A stretch of 64,000 nt of DNA from Bathynomus jamesi (lineage: Eukaryota; Arthropoda; Malacostraca; Isopoda; Cirolanidae). The position numbers and the translations under genes were made by a program. Shown piece by piece: positions 43,510-55,654 of the stretch. Positions within the stretch are counted from its first letter, which is position 1. The number at the start of each line of letters is the position of its first letter. The DNA is taken from the NCBI GenBank assembly GCA_023014485.1, contig JAJOZX010001566.1:5001-69000 (forward strand). The letters are read 5' to 3'. Below the pieces are notes generated by a model that ran no database searches, was not told where the DNA came from, and saw only the letters and a list, made by a program, of their open reading frames with translations.

Positions 43510-43568
43510 AACTCATGTGTCCCGCCAAAGTGTTCTATGATAGAACACTTTGGCGGGACACATGAGTT
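43510..43568. repeat. Perfect 28-bp palindrome arms, 3-bp centre
   Basis: AACTCATGTGTCCCGCCAAA continues to GTGTTCTA, then TGA, then the exact inverse. It interrupts the end of the RTE-like coding sequence just after MKRIAQDRN. It looks like an inverted duplication of a LINE 3' segment. Confidence 0.95.
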
Positions 43569-43574
43569 TCTATC

Positions 43575-44480
43575 CTGAGCTATCCTTTTCATCTCATGGT
43601 AGCTCCTGCCTGCCTTCAAATCATCTAGCTTTGCTTTCCTTTTCCTTCCCCTTGGCCTTCTACCTTCATCCACTCTTTATCACCTCCTTCAACAATCCTT
43701 CTCCTCTCAACACATGTCCGATCCATTTCTTCTGTCTTTCTCTTATCACCTTAATGAGTCTTCTTTCCTCCCTCACCTGTTGCAGTACTTCCTCATTACT
43801 TTGGTGTTCCCTCCAGCTTATCTTTAGTATTCTTCTCCAAATCCACATTTCAAAACTTTCCAAGAGTTCTTTTCAGTTGTTTTCAGTGTTCATTTTCTGC
43901 TCCATACAGTACCACACTCCATATCAAGCTTTTTACTAACCTTTTCTTCAGTTTCAAGTTGAGTTTACCTGTAAGTAGTCTTTTCTGTCTCTCAAAAGCT
44001 ACCTTACCCATACCAATTCTAGATCTTACTTCTTTACTGCAATCTCCATTGTTGGTTAATAAACTTCCCAGATATTTAAACTGATTACCTTCTTCTAAGG
44101 TCCGATTTCCTATCGTTAGGCTCATTTGTGCTCCTTTCCTTCTTGCAATTTTCATTACCTTTGTCTTGGTCTCATTAATTCTCATTCTGAATTCTTCCAC
44201 CGTTGTTGACAAACTATTGACCATTCTTTGCAGTTCTTCCTCAGTACTACAAACAAATGCCTTGTCATCTGCAAACCTTACAGATTTGACCAATTTACCT
44301 CCCACTCTGATTCCCTCTTCCAGATCTGAGAGTGCTTCTATTATCATTGCTTGCGCATAGATGTTAAATAACACGGGGGACAGGGAGCATCCTTGCCTGA
44401 CCCCTCTCCCAACCAATCCAGGCTCAGATTCTCCTGCTGCAACTCTAACATTCACAGTCTGCCCAAGATACAGATATAGA
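43575..44480 (-). pseudogene. RTE-like reverse transcriptase fragment
   Basis: The frame 44,480-43,883 shows GVRQGCSLSPVLFNIYAQ, VRFADDKAFVCSTEEELQ with an intact F-A-D-D catalytic box, then MRINETKTKVMKI and FKYLGSLLTNNGDC. After a shift near 43,880, frames 43,863-43,666 and 43,673-43,575 continue with WRRILKISWREH, RQKKWIGHVLRGEGLL and a basic RRPRGRKRKAKLDDL end. The endonuclease is absent. Confidence 0.87.
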
Positions 44481-44700
44481 TGTTTATGGTAAAATATAAT
44501 AAATAATTCTGTGTATCTAGCCAAACCACACTTGCAAAAAATTTTATATTCTTTTGTGAAATCAAGGAAAAGCAGTCAGTCCATAAATTTAAAAAAATAC
44601 CACAGCCATAAAAATTTTGAGCTTTACATGGCAAAGCTACTGAAACCAAATTTGTGAATCTGCACTCAAAATGTAAGTGGTTTGTGAGCTTAAAGTAAAT

Positions 44701-45452
44701 GTTGTTGTTGTTTAGCCGATCAGCCCACCCTGATCGAGCAAGCCGGCGGAACGCAGGTAACCGATCGCCCTCTCCGGAGTGGACAAGAGGTTCAGCGCAC
44801 TCGTGATGTTGTGTTGTGTTCGTTGTTGTGCTAGAGCGGTACAGTCTGTCATAATGTGTTCAATTGTTTGTGGCGTGTCCTGGCACAGGTGGCAGGTGTC
44901 GTCTGTGGGTTGTCTAGTCTGTGTTTATATGTCCGTAAGTTGGGGTGATGTCCACATCGGAATCGTACTAAGTTAACTCGATCCGATCTACTCAGGCTGA
45001 TCTCTGACCTGTTAATGGGTGGCGGCTTCGCACCTAGGACCGCATTCGGATCGAGTCGTGTCAGTGCTTTGTGGGTTACGTGTGTGTGTATGTGTTTTCT
45101 GTACTGTGTGATGTCTGTGGGGCGTGGTATGGAATGGAATATTGGTTATAATGTCTCTCTGGTGTTACCTTAATGGTGCGAGGTGTCGGTGCATGATTGT
45201 ACATGCATGCAAGAGTGTTGTGGGTTAGTTGTCGCTGCTGCCATGAATTGTGTTCCCCTCATGTCTAAATGTTCCCTAACTTTCAGTATTTTTTGTTTCT
45301 GTGTGCAGGTGTTCTATTGGTGTTGTTTGAGTGCATCCTGTAATGACACGAAGTGCGTTGTTTGTATTGTCTGTAAGGTGTTTATGTTTGAGATAATTGG
45401 TGCCCAGCATGGGCTAGCATAGTCCATAACTGAGCGAATATATTGTTTGTAT
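44701..45452 (-). mobile_element. Jockey-like LINE copy C, 5' truncated
   Basis: A 9-bp duplication, AAAGTAAAT, lies at 44,692-44,700 and 45,453-45,461. Only the 3' end of the family is present, with the (CAA)n tail at the left. It corresponds to copy B 36,766-37,580 and contains a single 31-bp unit. The coding remnants match the thumb and C-terminal Cys region. Confidence 0.92.
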
Positions 45453-45732
45453 AAAGTAAATATTGTTTTCACTGGCTTAAAAACTTTTCTTGAAATGGTA
45501 GGATGAACGCTAATTTTGTGCAAAATTTGTTTTTAAAACAAAGAAACTTTGCCCACAAAAATCATGGACTTGTCTGAAAAATGCGTCCTGCAAAGAAGCA
45601 AATCTTTTTTGTGTGCATAATAATAAACCATTAAAAGAACAGAACAAGAATAACGGCAAAAAAAAAAAAAATTGGCGTTAAAAATTTACTTAAAAAACCC
45701 ATTTAGCAGCAGCTCTTCGAAAGAAAAAGAAG

Positions 45733-45776
<44 letters not shown>

Positions 45777-45787
45777 TTTCCTGTTAT
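45453..45787. other. Spacer with a (TA)n run
   Basis: No gene is seen. A (TA)n microsatellite lies at 45,736-45,772 and a poly(A) run near 45,660. Confidence 0.5.
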
Positions 45788-45852
45788 CCCGGACCCCAGA
45801 CGTTTTGCCAGTTGCCAGACTTCACTTTTGACACAGAATATCTTCTTTAAAA

Positions 45853-46371
45853 TTAACGAAAATATCTTCTCCACACTCTTTCCCGATGGACGGGAAAGAG
45901 TGTGGAGAAGAACAGGAGAAAGTCCACGAGCAGTACTCGTCCCCATTGGACCATAGTCCAATTGACATGCTCACGAGCGAAAGCAAGACGAGCATTGCGG
46001 TGGTGTGGGAGCAATTCCGGGCCCATTGCTGGAGGTCTAGCATGTAAGCCATGTTCCATAAGTCTCCTTCTAACGGCTCGCTCCGATACACTGACGTCTC
46101 GAGACCTTTCCAGCTCATTGCGGACATTTGTGGCAGTCAAGCGACGATCTCGCAAAACACTCAAGACGATGAAACGATTATCACGGGCAGATGTGCAGCG
46201 CGATCTTCCAGATCCTGATCTTCGGGTGTACTCTCCTGTCTCCACATAACGTTGGTAGACACGTCGAACCGTTGTTCTTGGAATTCCTAGCGCATCGGCG
46301 ATGTAACGCTGGCTCCGACCATCTTTAATTAGGGCGACGACTCTTGCGACGTTCACGGCACTCATATCCAT
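45853..46371 (-). pseudogene. Tc1 transposase, N-terminal half
   Basis: From ATG 46,371 two HTH regions are visible (VALIKDGRSQRYIADALGIP, then TTVRRVYQRY; and LTATNVRNELERS...SERAVRRRL), followed by HARPPAMGPELLPHHRNARL and FAREHVNWTMVQWGRVLLVD. The catalytic D-E-S box after WGRVL is destroyed. Sequence after that is an inverted copy of the ERVWRR region (45,868-45,911). The remaining two catalytic motifs are absent. Confidence 0.88.
45868..45911. repeat. Short hairpin from duplicated Tc1 sequence
   Basis: TTCTCCACACTCTTTCCCG, ATGGA, then the exact inverse. The right arm encodes part of the transposase, so the left arm arose by inverted duplication. Confidence 0.9.
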
Positions 46372-46683
46372 TGTAAATGTCCAATTCTGAAACCCAAAAG
46401 AATTAGAAGTCTATCTGTTACTAAACGCAAATGCCTACTCCCACTAGTGGAAGAAAAATGGCACTAGTAGTCTAAGAGAAACTGAATGTCAGACTGTCGA
46501 ATTCTTAAAAGAAGTCGAAAATTCGTTACAGCTAGTGTGTTCACAGCTGACGTTGTTTTGTCTTGTTATTTGGTTGCCTCATAGACTACATTTTCGAATT
46601 TTAAAACTTTTATAAACAGAAGCTTGCCCATTTTTTTACTTTTCGCGATATTCCAAGTGGGCCGATTTTTCTGCCGCTCAGTG

Positions 46684-47281
46684 TATGTAAGTGATGTGCA
46701 TTTTGTGCGCAAACTTTTCGAGAAGTGTAGGCCCTATATTGCGCCAAACAATTTGGCCATTTTTTTTATTGTGTACATCTTAGTTAAGAAATTATATAAC
46801 TAAACACGATTTAAACAGTTAGCTTGATAATTTACATCGCTTCAAATTGGTATACTAGTTTTAACAATAAAAATATTCGCAGACAAATACGAAATATTAA
46901 ATTTTTCCAAGTTGCATGCTGCTGAAAGTTGCAACCAGAGTGTTGTTTTGAGGGTGGTTATTGGTCTTGTTAAAGTTTAATATATCCATCATCAGTTTCA
47001 ACAACAGCTTGGAGACTCGCGGTGGGAAATTACAACTTTCATGGACCTTTAACTTTGCTGCGCATAGCATATCCTCTCCTATGAATCTTGCGCATTGTTT
47101 ATTCCGGTGCTACGGTACACCATCTCCTGACTACATAACTATGTAATTTGTTGTACATAAACAGAATTTTCCGTCACGCTGTGCAACACTAAGGATCGGC
47201 AATAAACTTTTTCGCTTTGATTTAAAAAAATCTTTAATATCTTGAAGTTTTTGCAAATATTTGAAGAAAATACAGTTCTCC

Positions 47282-47316
<35 letters not shown>

Positions 47317-47352
47317 CATATATATATATACATATATAATATATATATATAT

Positions 47353-47400
<48 letters not shown>

Positions 47401-47476
47401 GATGAATTTCACAATTAAACACGTGAAATGAATGAATGCTGCAAACCCACATTTTTTCTTTTTCCTTGTGGATTTG

Positions 47477-47512
<36 letters not shown>

Positions 47513-47997
47513 ACAAATATATATATATATATATAGACATCTTCAGGAACACTGAAATTAATAACAAAATCGAGACAGCATATACAGTTCATATAGAATA
47601 ACAAAAATTATGGGATTGGTGTAGAAAATATTGGAAGAGGAGCATACAATCCACGTGGAAAAGCTACCAGAGTTTCAGCGCCTTCCCTTCTTAGCTAAAT
47701 AACAGGATCGAGTGAAAAAAAGGCGTTCGCTAAGGTTGAAATTGTTTGTAAGTTGAATAATGGCAGACTCAAGAATATTTCAATTAACAATGTTGCTTAA
47801 GTAAAATAAAATTGAAGAATTTTCCAATCAATACAATGAAACAACTCTGACAAATGGACAAAAAGGGCGTTCTACGACTGTTCTGATCTAACGGAATAAT
47901 GATATTGTTTTACGCGTGTGTTCAAATTTTTTCCAGTCTATCCACTGTGAAACGAGCACTGCTTCGTGTTTTACTTTCCTTCGTAGTTATTTTCATC

Positions 47998-48094
<97 letters not shown>

Positions 48095-48555
48095 GTGTGT
48101 GTGTGGAAACAACATTATCAATGATAAATATTACATATAGAAAAGGAAACTTTCACGAGAAAATAAAGGACATTTTTCAACAGGGGGAAAAAATTGAGAG
48201 GTTTTTAATTCTTTCCTGCGAGAAGACCTCAGTTCCGAAGATACTTTAACAAAAATATTACTTTTATTTTATTTCTAATATACATAGCATTTCATTTTTC
48301 TATTTCCTAATATATATATATATAATATATATATATAAATGCATTTGGTACTTATTTGATGTATTTTAGCATAATTTATCAATATATTTGTTTTTTGATC
48401 CCTCTGAATATAACGTATCTGATATGTATTTAATTACATTTTAAAATGATTTGTATCCTGAAATACGTTTAAAATGCATTCCTATCATAGCTTTACTGGA
48501 ATTATTAATCTCACAAAATAACAATCCATTTCACCTGTACGATCAATCATACATA
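46684..48555. other. Non-coding, microsatellite-rich
   Basis: No gene is supported. Microsatellites fill 47,281-47,398 and 47,479-47,535 ((CA)n, (TA)n) and 48,001-48,106 ((TA)n(GT)n). The Cys/Val/Tyr-Ile reading frames across them are artefacts. Confidence 0.6.
48001..48106. repeat. (TA)n(GT)n microsatellite
   Basis: About 36 TA units pass into a GT run of about 30 bp. Confidence 0.95.
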
Positions 48556-48735
48556 CAGGGTAGGAGTCTAAGGATTTTATACATACAAATAATTTGGTAA
48601 TAATAAATAAATTCCAGTGATATCACTGCAGCGGATGCGATACTCTTCAAAGTATCTATACAAGGCCAGGAATGACTATAGGGTAGAACAGGAAGGCCCT
48701 AGGCCCTACCCACAGTCAGCGCCATATCAGTAAGG

Positions 48736-50192
48736 ATGGAATGCAGCAATGAAGAAAACGTGTATCTTGTATTGTGGGCTATTTCTTATAATAATTGTGA
48801 AGAAAGTTTGCGTTTATTTCAACAAAAATATAACAAACCACCACCAAATGCAACCACTCTTCGATACTGGAAGCTCAAACTTTTGGAAACAGGGAGCCAC
48901 GTAAAAGATCGTCCAAGAAGCGGAAGGCCAGTAACGGCGACGGGAGACAACAACGAAGAAAATGTCCTCGCCAGTTTTCAAGTTGATCCAAGAACTTCAA
49001 CGAGAAAAGTCGCGCAGGAATTGGGTATTTCCAAATTTTCAGTAGCAAAATATTGAAATCACAGGGGAATCACGATTACAAACCTATTTACTCTCAGCTC
49101 ATATACGACGATGATTCTGATAAACGACTGCAGTTTGCTGAAACAATAAGACAAAAGTTCAAGTGATTCAGATTTCGTTTAAAAGGTCATATTTTTAGAT
49201 GAATGTGTCTTCGGTTTAACGAGTAAAGAAAACAAACACAACGTTCAAACTGGGCGAGAAAAAAATCCCAAAATACGATTTGGTAAACTCATTAAAACAC
49301 TAACAGTTTGGGCGTGCATTGGTTATTCAGGACTCGTTTCCTTTGACATATCGAGAGATACGATGGATGGGAAACGCTATTGCTAGGTATTGAGAGACAA
49401 AGTTTTGCCACAGTTTACTAATGTTGTTGGCAGGAATTGGCTTTATGAACATGATGGAGCTCCGCCACATTACTATGTAGCTGCCTGTCAGATTCTGGAT
49501 ACGAACGTTGAAGGAAGATGGCTTGGGCGGCGAGGTCCCATTAGTGCATGGTTCTGATTAAGCAGTTAATAAGTTAATCATTGTTTCGAATTTAGTCATT
49601 AATTAATCAAAAAATATTTTTAAAAAATGATGGGAAATAATTAATTCTCCTCATAATTTCACCATCATTTGACCTTAAATTTTGTAATGTATCATTTGAA
49701 TTTGGCACCTTTTTGCGTGTATAAACTGTCTAATCCGCCCATGCCTGATTTGTTGAACTAAAGCAAATTAAATGTTTGAACAAAATGTTTTCTTCAGTCT
49801 TATCTCACGCAACAGAAACAATAAAGCGCTTTCTTACTCTTTCCAGAAGTATTTAATTTTTAATAATTTTTAATCATTTAATCATTGATTAATTAGAAAA
49901 TTTCATCATTCATCACTTTTTCCTAAAAAATATTAATTAACCATGCCCTAGTCCCCATCGAGTGGCCAGCCAGATCACCTAATTTAACCCCATGTGATTT
50001 CTGGCTTTGGGCTTATTTGCGTGACAAACTCTACACTCTTAGTTTTATGTATCCAAATGTAAATGCCCTTGGCCGCAGAATAGACGAAGAACTGAAAAAA
50101 TCCCACTCGATATGTTCAGAAGAACAATGAAGAGTTTCACAGGGAGAATCCACAAATGTATCATAGCGGATGGAGAACTCTTTGAAGATTAA
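48736..50192 (+). pseudogene. Mariner-type transposase, interrupted
   Basis: From ATG 48,736 the N-terminus shows EESLRLFQQKYNKPPPNATT, the RPRSGRPVTATG linker and the second HTH KVAQELGISKFSVAKY, then a stop at 49,054. Downstream frames give the first catalytic Asp (VIFLDECVFGL, near 49,195), the second (WLYEHDGAPPHY, near 49,445) and, after the nested MITE, the third (PNLTPCDFWLWAYLRD, near 49,990). The end is GELFED at 50,192. All three acidic motifs persist, but stops at 49,054 and near 49,385, frame changes and the insertion inactivate it. Confidence 0.88.
49542..49950. mobile_element. 409-bp hAT-like MITE nested in mariner transposase
   Basis: The ends are TAGTGCATGGTTCTGATTA and, inverted, TAGGGCATGGTTAATTAATA. 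The flanks GGTCCCAT and GTCCCCAT resemble an 8-bp duplication with a slip. The interior consists of AT-rich TTAATCATT-type repeats. Transposase coding continues on both sides, fixing the insertion. Confidence 0.8.
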
Positions 50193-50338
50193 ATTACAAT
50201 TTAACAAAATATTCGTATAAATAAAATTTGTATAGACTTTTTGTTTGATTTGTTTCATCATTTGAACACTTATCTGTATAATGTTGTTAACTAAATAGTT
50301 GTATGTATAAAATCCTTGAAGACTTTTCTCCAACCCAG

Positions 50339-50897
50339 TACATAAATCCATACATACATACATGCATGCATAGGGTTTACGTTTATTTGCTACTAAAACG
50401 ATCACCATAGTCAACGCTTTCGTAACTCAGCGGGTAACTGTGTTTCCCTACAAGTAAAGTGAAGACAGCGAGGTCGGGGTTCGATTCCTGAAGCTGGTAA
50501 AAATAATAATTCAGGAGTTTTCTCAATGGGCCGCATTCGACTGAACTGATCGCTGTATCAGTTACTGATCTTCCGCCGTACATCTGACATATTTGCTTTC
50601 TTTATAAAGCGGATGTATTTTAGTATCGTTTTTCTGTTTATAATAATTAGTTTGTAATAAATCTTCCTTCGGTAAAATGAAACAATATTCGAATGTATTG
50701 ACTGAAAGTCTTCTGTTAACTTTAGTCTGTAAAGAGTCGGGTTATATTAATTTTAATTCCAACATACTATTTTAAATGCTTCAGGAAATATGATACAAAA
50801 AGGCGTTCTATTGACGGTGGGACTTTTAAAGAATGTAATAAATTAATTACACAATCATATTTCATGAAGGTTTAGTAAATTAAAAAATAGTTCACTT

Positions 50898-50932
<35 letters not shown>

Positions 50933-51951
50933 GTATTTTCGAGTTGTTGACTAAAGAATGTTGAGGAAAAAATTAGGTAAAACAATATTAACGAAAAGTT
51001 GATGAGATAATTAATTTAGCGAAACAATTAATTAGGATATAAATCAGGAAATAATTGTAAAATACAAAATTCATATAAGTAATGGCATCCATTCAGTATA
51101 TAGAATAGGGCCAACTTCGCTTCCTAATTAACTATTTAGTATATTTTAATTGGAAAAGGAGAGAAAGGAAAGATATTTTTTAATTATAATTTCTATTTAC
51201 GTAACTTTAAAACACTATTGACTATTGTGTGGAGCAAGCCTGAGATAGTACGAGTATGACCATGATTGATAGAGGTAAATTGCGCTACCTTAGGGAAGAA
51301 ACACAAACTTGCAGTGCATCTTGTCCGAAGGATCGTGCGCCAGGACTGAAAATAACTGGAGGTATCTGCAATACAAACTAACGAAAATTGCAATAAATTG
51401 AAATGGATTTGGATGTTCTTTTGACTAGACTAACACAGAGCATTGTTCCTTTCAGTGGTGATGAGCTACGTTCGGAAGCTTCGGAAGTACTTTGACCACC
51501 TACTTGCTTGGCAATGCTGCTGCGAGCTGCTCGTACCTGAAATGGGCATATGGGCGGAATGATGCTCTATGTGAAAAGATGTTTACCTCTTCATACTTTC
51601 ACTTAAACTATAAATGCATCGATATATATATATATGAGGAGACTATAGACACCAATCGGCCAAGGAAGTACTTCCACGGGGGATGTTAGGTAGGAAGCAG
51701 GGAGTGCTGAATTCCCGTTTCTCCTGTCACTGTCCTCCTTAGCTGAACTCTTTCCGTGTCGCATACAGGCATCTTACCCACTACACAATCTTTTCAAAAT
51801 TTAAAAAAAAAGGCATCGTTTTTAAGAGCCTCTTGATTTCGGCTGTCTCCTTCTTCTGTTGGGAGGGGCAGCATTTTTGCGGGCGCTCTCCTTTGGCCAC
51901 TCGTTCCTATATAAAAATGTATGTATTTTCTTGTTCCATTACACTGTATAG
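50339..51951. other. Non-coding with tRNA-like and repeat fragments
   Basis: No protein gene is supported. A tRNA-like stretch lies at 50,413-50,490: a TAACTCAGCGGGTAAC A-box-like part and GGGGTTCGATTCC as B box. It is probably a SINE head. A GA microsatellite lies at 50,898-50,932. The segment near 51,510-51,590 is shared with 33,120-33,195. Confidence 0.45.
50413..50490 (+). pseudogene. tRNA-like SINE head
   Basis: The A-box-like CGTAACTCAGCGGGTAAC and the good B box GGGTTCGATTCC are spaced as in a tRNA gene, but the acceptor arms do not pair. This suggests a tRNA-derived repeat rather than a functional tRNA. Confidence 0.5.
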
Positions 51952-52144
51952 CACTGGTTCCCAACCGGTGGGCCATGGCCCACTTGCTTGTCTTTTAACA
52001 TCATGTTAATAACTGTTAATAACAAAAATTTGCTTATTAAACCTTATATAAACATGATACCATCTTCGCAACATGGAAGGTAGGCCATGAGCTATTCGAA
52101 TCAGCTTTAGTGGGCCATCGCTTCAAAAACGTTGGGAAGCACTG
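51952..52144. mobile_element. 193-bp hAT MITE
   Basis: The ends are CACTGGTTCCCAACCGG and, inverted, CAGTGCTTCCCAACG. The 8-bp duplication is CTGTATAG versus CTGTATAC (51,944-51,951 and 52,145-52,152). The interior keeps GTGGGCCAT on both sides as subterminal repeats. Confidence 0.88.
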
Positions 52145-52152
52145 CTGTATAC

Positions 52153-52528
52153 CAATATTCAAAGAATAAATGGTATTAATGTAAAACATGAAATGAGATT
52201 GCACATGCACAATTCAGTTGTATCCTCCATAATCCATACACAGTATTTAGAACACTTGAACTTTAACATGTTAACATTATTTATTTTTTAAAAGCTTTTG
52301 CGAGTAAAAGATCAAATAACTAAGCCCGCATGTAAGTGTAAGGCTTAGTTGTTTTAGAATTCATTTAAAATATAAAGTACTCATTAAATATGACTATAAA
52401 TATAAGTTTGTATTATCTTAAAAAATATTGTACTATTTTATGGGGTTTATATCGTGCCAATAAAGCTTATCATTATCATTGTCATTATCATAGAGTTCTT
52501 TGCAAATAACTCTTTGCGCTCCATCATT

Positions 52529-52565
<37 letters not shown>

Positions 52566-54531
52566 GAGAAAGATGGTAAAATAAGTTTGATACAAGACAG
52601 AATTTTATGGTTTTGTGTTTAACATTACTCAGAAAGCTGATCAACAGTGAATTTATTCAGTTTGTAGTATCTTGATTTTTAAAGTTTTTGCATACACAGA
52701 CTTCACATTTAAATTTGATCATGCAAATTATTAAATTCAAAATAAGACTCTCTTAATTTAGAGGAAATATTTTGATGGTGCATTCTAGGGGATTTTTTTT
52801 TCTTTTTTGGGGGTGGTATCAAAGCTTTTTTACGGATGATAGAATAATTTGTTTTAATGATACATAACTTCTTTTGGTAGAAGATATAGTCATCAAAACT
52901 TGTTTTTCTTTTTATTTTGAGTGAATTGAGAAAATAGAACAAACTATTTCTATTTATAGGAAGTTGTGGGAAGTGTTTTTCTGTGTGAGATAAACAAGTA
53001 GGCCCTACACAGGAATAGCATCATCAATGAAAAGCCCAATTAGTGAATATTTTCAGATATACGACGATATCAGTAAATTAAATAAAGAACCGAGTAAAAG
53101 ATAAGTTTAAAAGTTCACCTACCAATAAAATTTTAAAAAAAAAAGTTACCAAGCAGTAATTTTGGGGGTTTTCTAAATTTTATTACCGGAAGTCACTAGA
53201 AAGAAGAATATATCTAGATAAAATAGAGTACTACCAATTAGTAATATTTTTATGCTTTTTAGGAATTTTATGCTGCTAGGTGAGCTTTTTTTCCAAAAAT
53301 GTACATTCCACATTCAACCCACATAAAATGGCCTCTTCTTCAAAATCCTTTTTATTACAAACATCAGTACCATTATATAGCTTACCCTCCTTGTGCATTG
53401 CTGTAAGAAACTCGTTAAACCCGAAATTATCTTTGATTACTTCTGACATCATCTGCTTTTGCATTTTAATCCAAAATGGATTCCTTTGGAATCTACAGTA
53501 CGAGAAACTTAGTCATCAGACGAATGAATTTTTTAAAAAAAATGTACTACAAAAAATTCTATTTACTGTCAGAATTTTATCCACAACAGTATTGAATCAT
53601 TTATGAACCAAAAATGAAAACTGGAGAAATGAGAAGCGTTTAGGCTTAAATTTATATCCAGAACTCGTAAATTCTTAAAGGGTATTTTCAGTTTTTCAAA
53701 TAGTGCATAAAAACAAAAGAATAAAAACTAAAATCTTTTTCGTTAAATCTACATTTCGTGGAAACAAATTTTAGAACGGATTTTTTTAAAATATATTTCA
53801 CCCTTTGGAACCCTTTTTATCCCTAAAGAAATTGCCAATTTATACCAAAGATGCAAAATATTTAAAAGCACAGCTTAGGCAAATGGCTTTTGAAATTTTT
53901 AAGCTTTAAACTTAAAATTCTTTACTTTTCTTAGTAAAAATACACGTAAACTTTGAAAATGTTTTCGGAGGTCAGTTACATTATTGATTTATTATAGCTA
54001 GCGGTTGGTTGTAGCTCAGTGGGTAACACCGTTTTCTTACAGCTTTACGACATCTAATCGACTTGACATTCTATCGATATGTTATTATGAGGTTAGATTA
54101 AGTTGTTAGGTTAAGGTAGATTAGGTTAGGATAGGTTAAGTTAGGTTAAGTTAAGATTTAGAGTGTCGATGTTTTGGTCTTGTCGACGAACTAGGTATAG
54201 GTCCTCTACCTTAGAAATCCTTTATTACGTGCCTACAAAGTACACAAACAGAATTGCCTAGTAAACCCGAAAATGTCGGCAGTGACCACGCAATTAAATA
54301 TAACTAAATTTCTAACGCAACTTTTGTCAAAGACTCCGTCAAACACGTTCAACCAAAAATTCCTCCTAATTTTTGAACAGAATCCGCACTGCATCTCAAA
54401 TCCCGCTCTGGTCTTTACATGACTATTTTTTGGCATTGAATCAATATAGAAAATCACCTACACAGAGATGGATCAATAAATCTTTGTATGAAAAATTATT
54501 CTGTCAAAAGTAACGACAACTTCACAGTCTA
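52153..54531. other. AT-rich non-coding
   Basis: No supported gene. A GA microsatellite lies at 52,531-52,562. A tRNA-like A box (GTAGCTCAGTGGGTAACACC) occurs at 54,010-54,030 without a clear B box. Diverged TTAGG units lie at 54,090-54,150. A 62-codon minus frame at 53,276-53,464 has no recognisable motif. Confidence 0.45.
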
Positions 54532-54957
54532 TAGGGTGTCTTGTCACCCCAGTAAAATACTAACTGATTTCCGTTTTTCTTTCAGACCCATTTGAAATGT
54601 ATGATAGGAACAACTATACGATTGAACAACGCGTATTGGCTAGTACCAATCGTATAGTTGTTGCTATCACACATTTCGGTGCTCTTCCAATACGTGCTCT
54701 ACCGTAAAATTTACATTCCAATATGTGCTAACTAGCGAAAATATCACGACCTAACCTAACCATTCGTCAAGGGCGTACAATTGACCTAACGATTGGTTAG
54801 GTTAGGTCGTGATATTTTCGTTACTTAGCACATATTGGAATGTAAATTTTACGGTAGAGCACGTATTGGAAGAGCACCCACATTTCAAATGGGTCTGAAA
54901 GAAAAACGAAAATCAATTAGTATTTTACTGGGATGACAAGACATTGTGAACACCCTG
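54532..54957. mobile_element. Palindromic mariner-type MITE
   Basis: TA duplications (54,530-54,531 and 54,958-54,959) flank ends TAGGGTGTCTTGTCACCCC and, inverted, CAGGGTGTTCACAATGTCTT. Inverted identity extends inward through CAGTAAAATACTAA and beyond. The core contains two smaller palindromes: an ACTATACGATTG hairpin (about 54,612-54,663) and the snapback repeat, locus 2 (about 54,725-54,845). Confidence 0.88.
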
Positions 54958-55178
54958 TAAGTAAAAATTATTTCCGGAGTCTTGCTGCTAAATGCACGTA
55001 CATCTCTTTAAAAAGGGATCATGTAGTATCTAAATCCCCACTAACTAAGCAGTTTAAGTTTATGAAGGAGCAGATAAATGACGCAATTCTTATTTTAGAC
55101 ACTATAGTATAAGCAGAAATACGAGTAGGATAACTTTCAAACAGAACCATACTACAAATCAACTGCAGAAGATTTAAG

Positions 55179-55458
55179 GGTACTTGTAGGTTATCTCCCC
55201 CCTACCAATTTTAACAGAATATTTTCGTTAAAACTAATGAAAATATCACGACTTAACCTAACCAATTATCAAGGGCGTACAGTTGATCTATTATTAATTA
55301 TTTATAACATTGTTTGTTTCTGGAATAGTATTTACTATTTACTAAAAGATCAACTGTACGCCCTTGATAATTGGTTAGGTTAAGTCGTGATATTTTCCTT
55401 AGTTTTAACGAAAATATTCTGTCAAAATTGGTCGGGGGGGAGATAACCTACAAGTACC
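55179..55458. mobile_element. Palindromic MITE with 8-bp duplication
   Basis: The exact 8-bp duplication GATTTAAG (55,171-55,178 and 55,459-55,466) flanks ends GGTACTTGTAGGTTATCTCC in inverse orientation. Nearly the whole interior is one inverted repeat made of the snapback sequence, locus 3, with a loop of about 60 bp (about 55,289-55,350). Confidence 0.92.
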
Positions 55459-55654
55459 GATTTAAGCACAAATTTTCAAATCATGACTACCAACTATAAA
55501 CAAACTAATCTAATAAAGGTATTTAATAACGCAGCATTTAAGTATCACACATACTCTCAATGATGTAGTCATTGTAGTACCGTATTCGTTTCACGGCGAA
55601 GGAAGGCGACGCTCGACTCATGAAGGTGTTCATCCTTCCGTAAAAAAAATTGGT

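Larger units (their letters stand above)
43471..44510 (-). mobile_element. RTE-like LINE, 5' truncated
   Basis: The 3' end is a (ATGG)n tail at about 43,471-43,486, typical of RTE-like LINEs. Coding DNA starts in the reverse transcriptase near 44,480. The element lies between LINE copies B and C. A 59-bp palindrome sits near its 3' end (43,510-43,568). I did not find a duplication. Confidence 0.8.
45788..46683 (-). mobile_element. Tc1-type transposon fragment
   Basis: The minus-strand 5' end reads CACTGAGCGGCAGAAAAATC just inside a TA (46,684-46,685). The gene begins 312 bp inside. The other end is not found; the copy breaks up near 45,850, where an inverted duplication of its own coding DNA begins. 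Confidence 0.8.
48556..50338 (+). mobile_element. Mariner-type transposon with a nested MITE
   Basis: TA lies at 48,554-48,555 and 50,339-50,340. Ends CAGGGTAGGAGTCTAAGGAT and, inverted, CTGGGTTGGAGAAAAGTCTT converge on the shared AAGGATTTTATACATACAA. Without the nested 409-bp element the length is about 1.37 kb, the size of a full mariner-type element. It encodes one broken transposase. Confidence 0.9.

Noticed and set aside
47131..47604. 157-codon Cys/Val/Tyr-rich minus ORF
   Set aside because: Most of it is translation of (CA)n and (TA)n microsatellites.
47899..48249. 116-codon plus ORF
   Set aside because: The centre is a (TA)n(GT)n run and the ends show no motif.
53276..53464. 62-codon minus ORF with a Cys and Glu-rich end
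   Set aside because: Short, AT-rich surroundings, no recognisable motif and no element boundaries.
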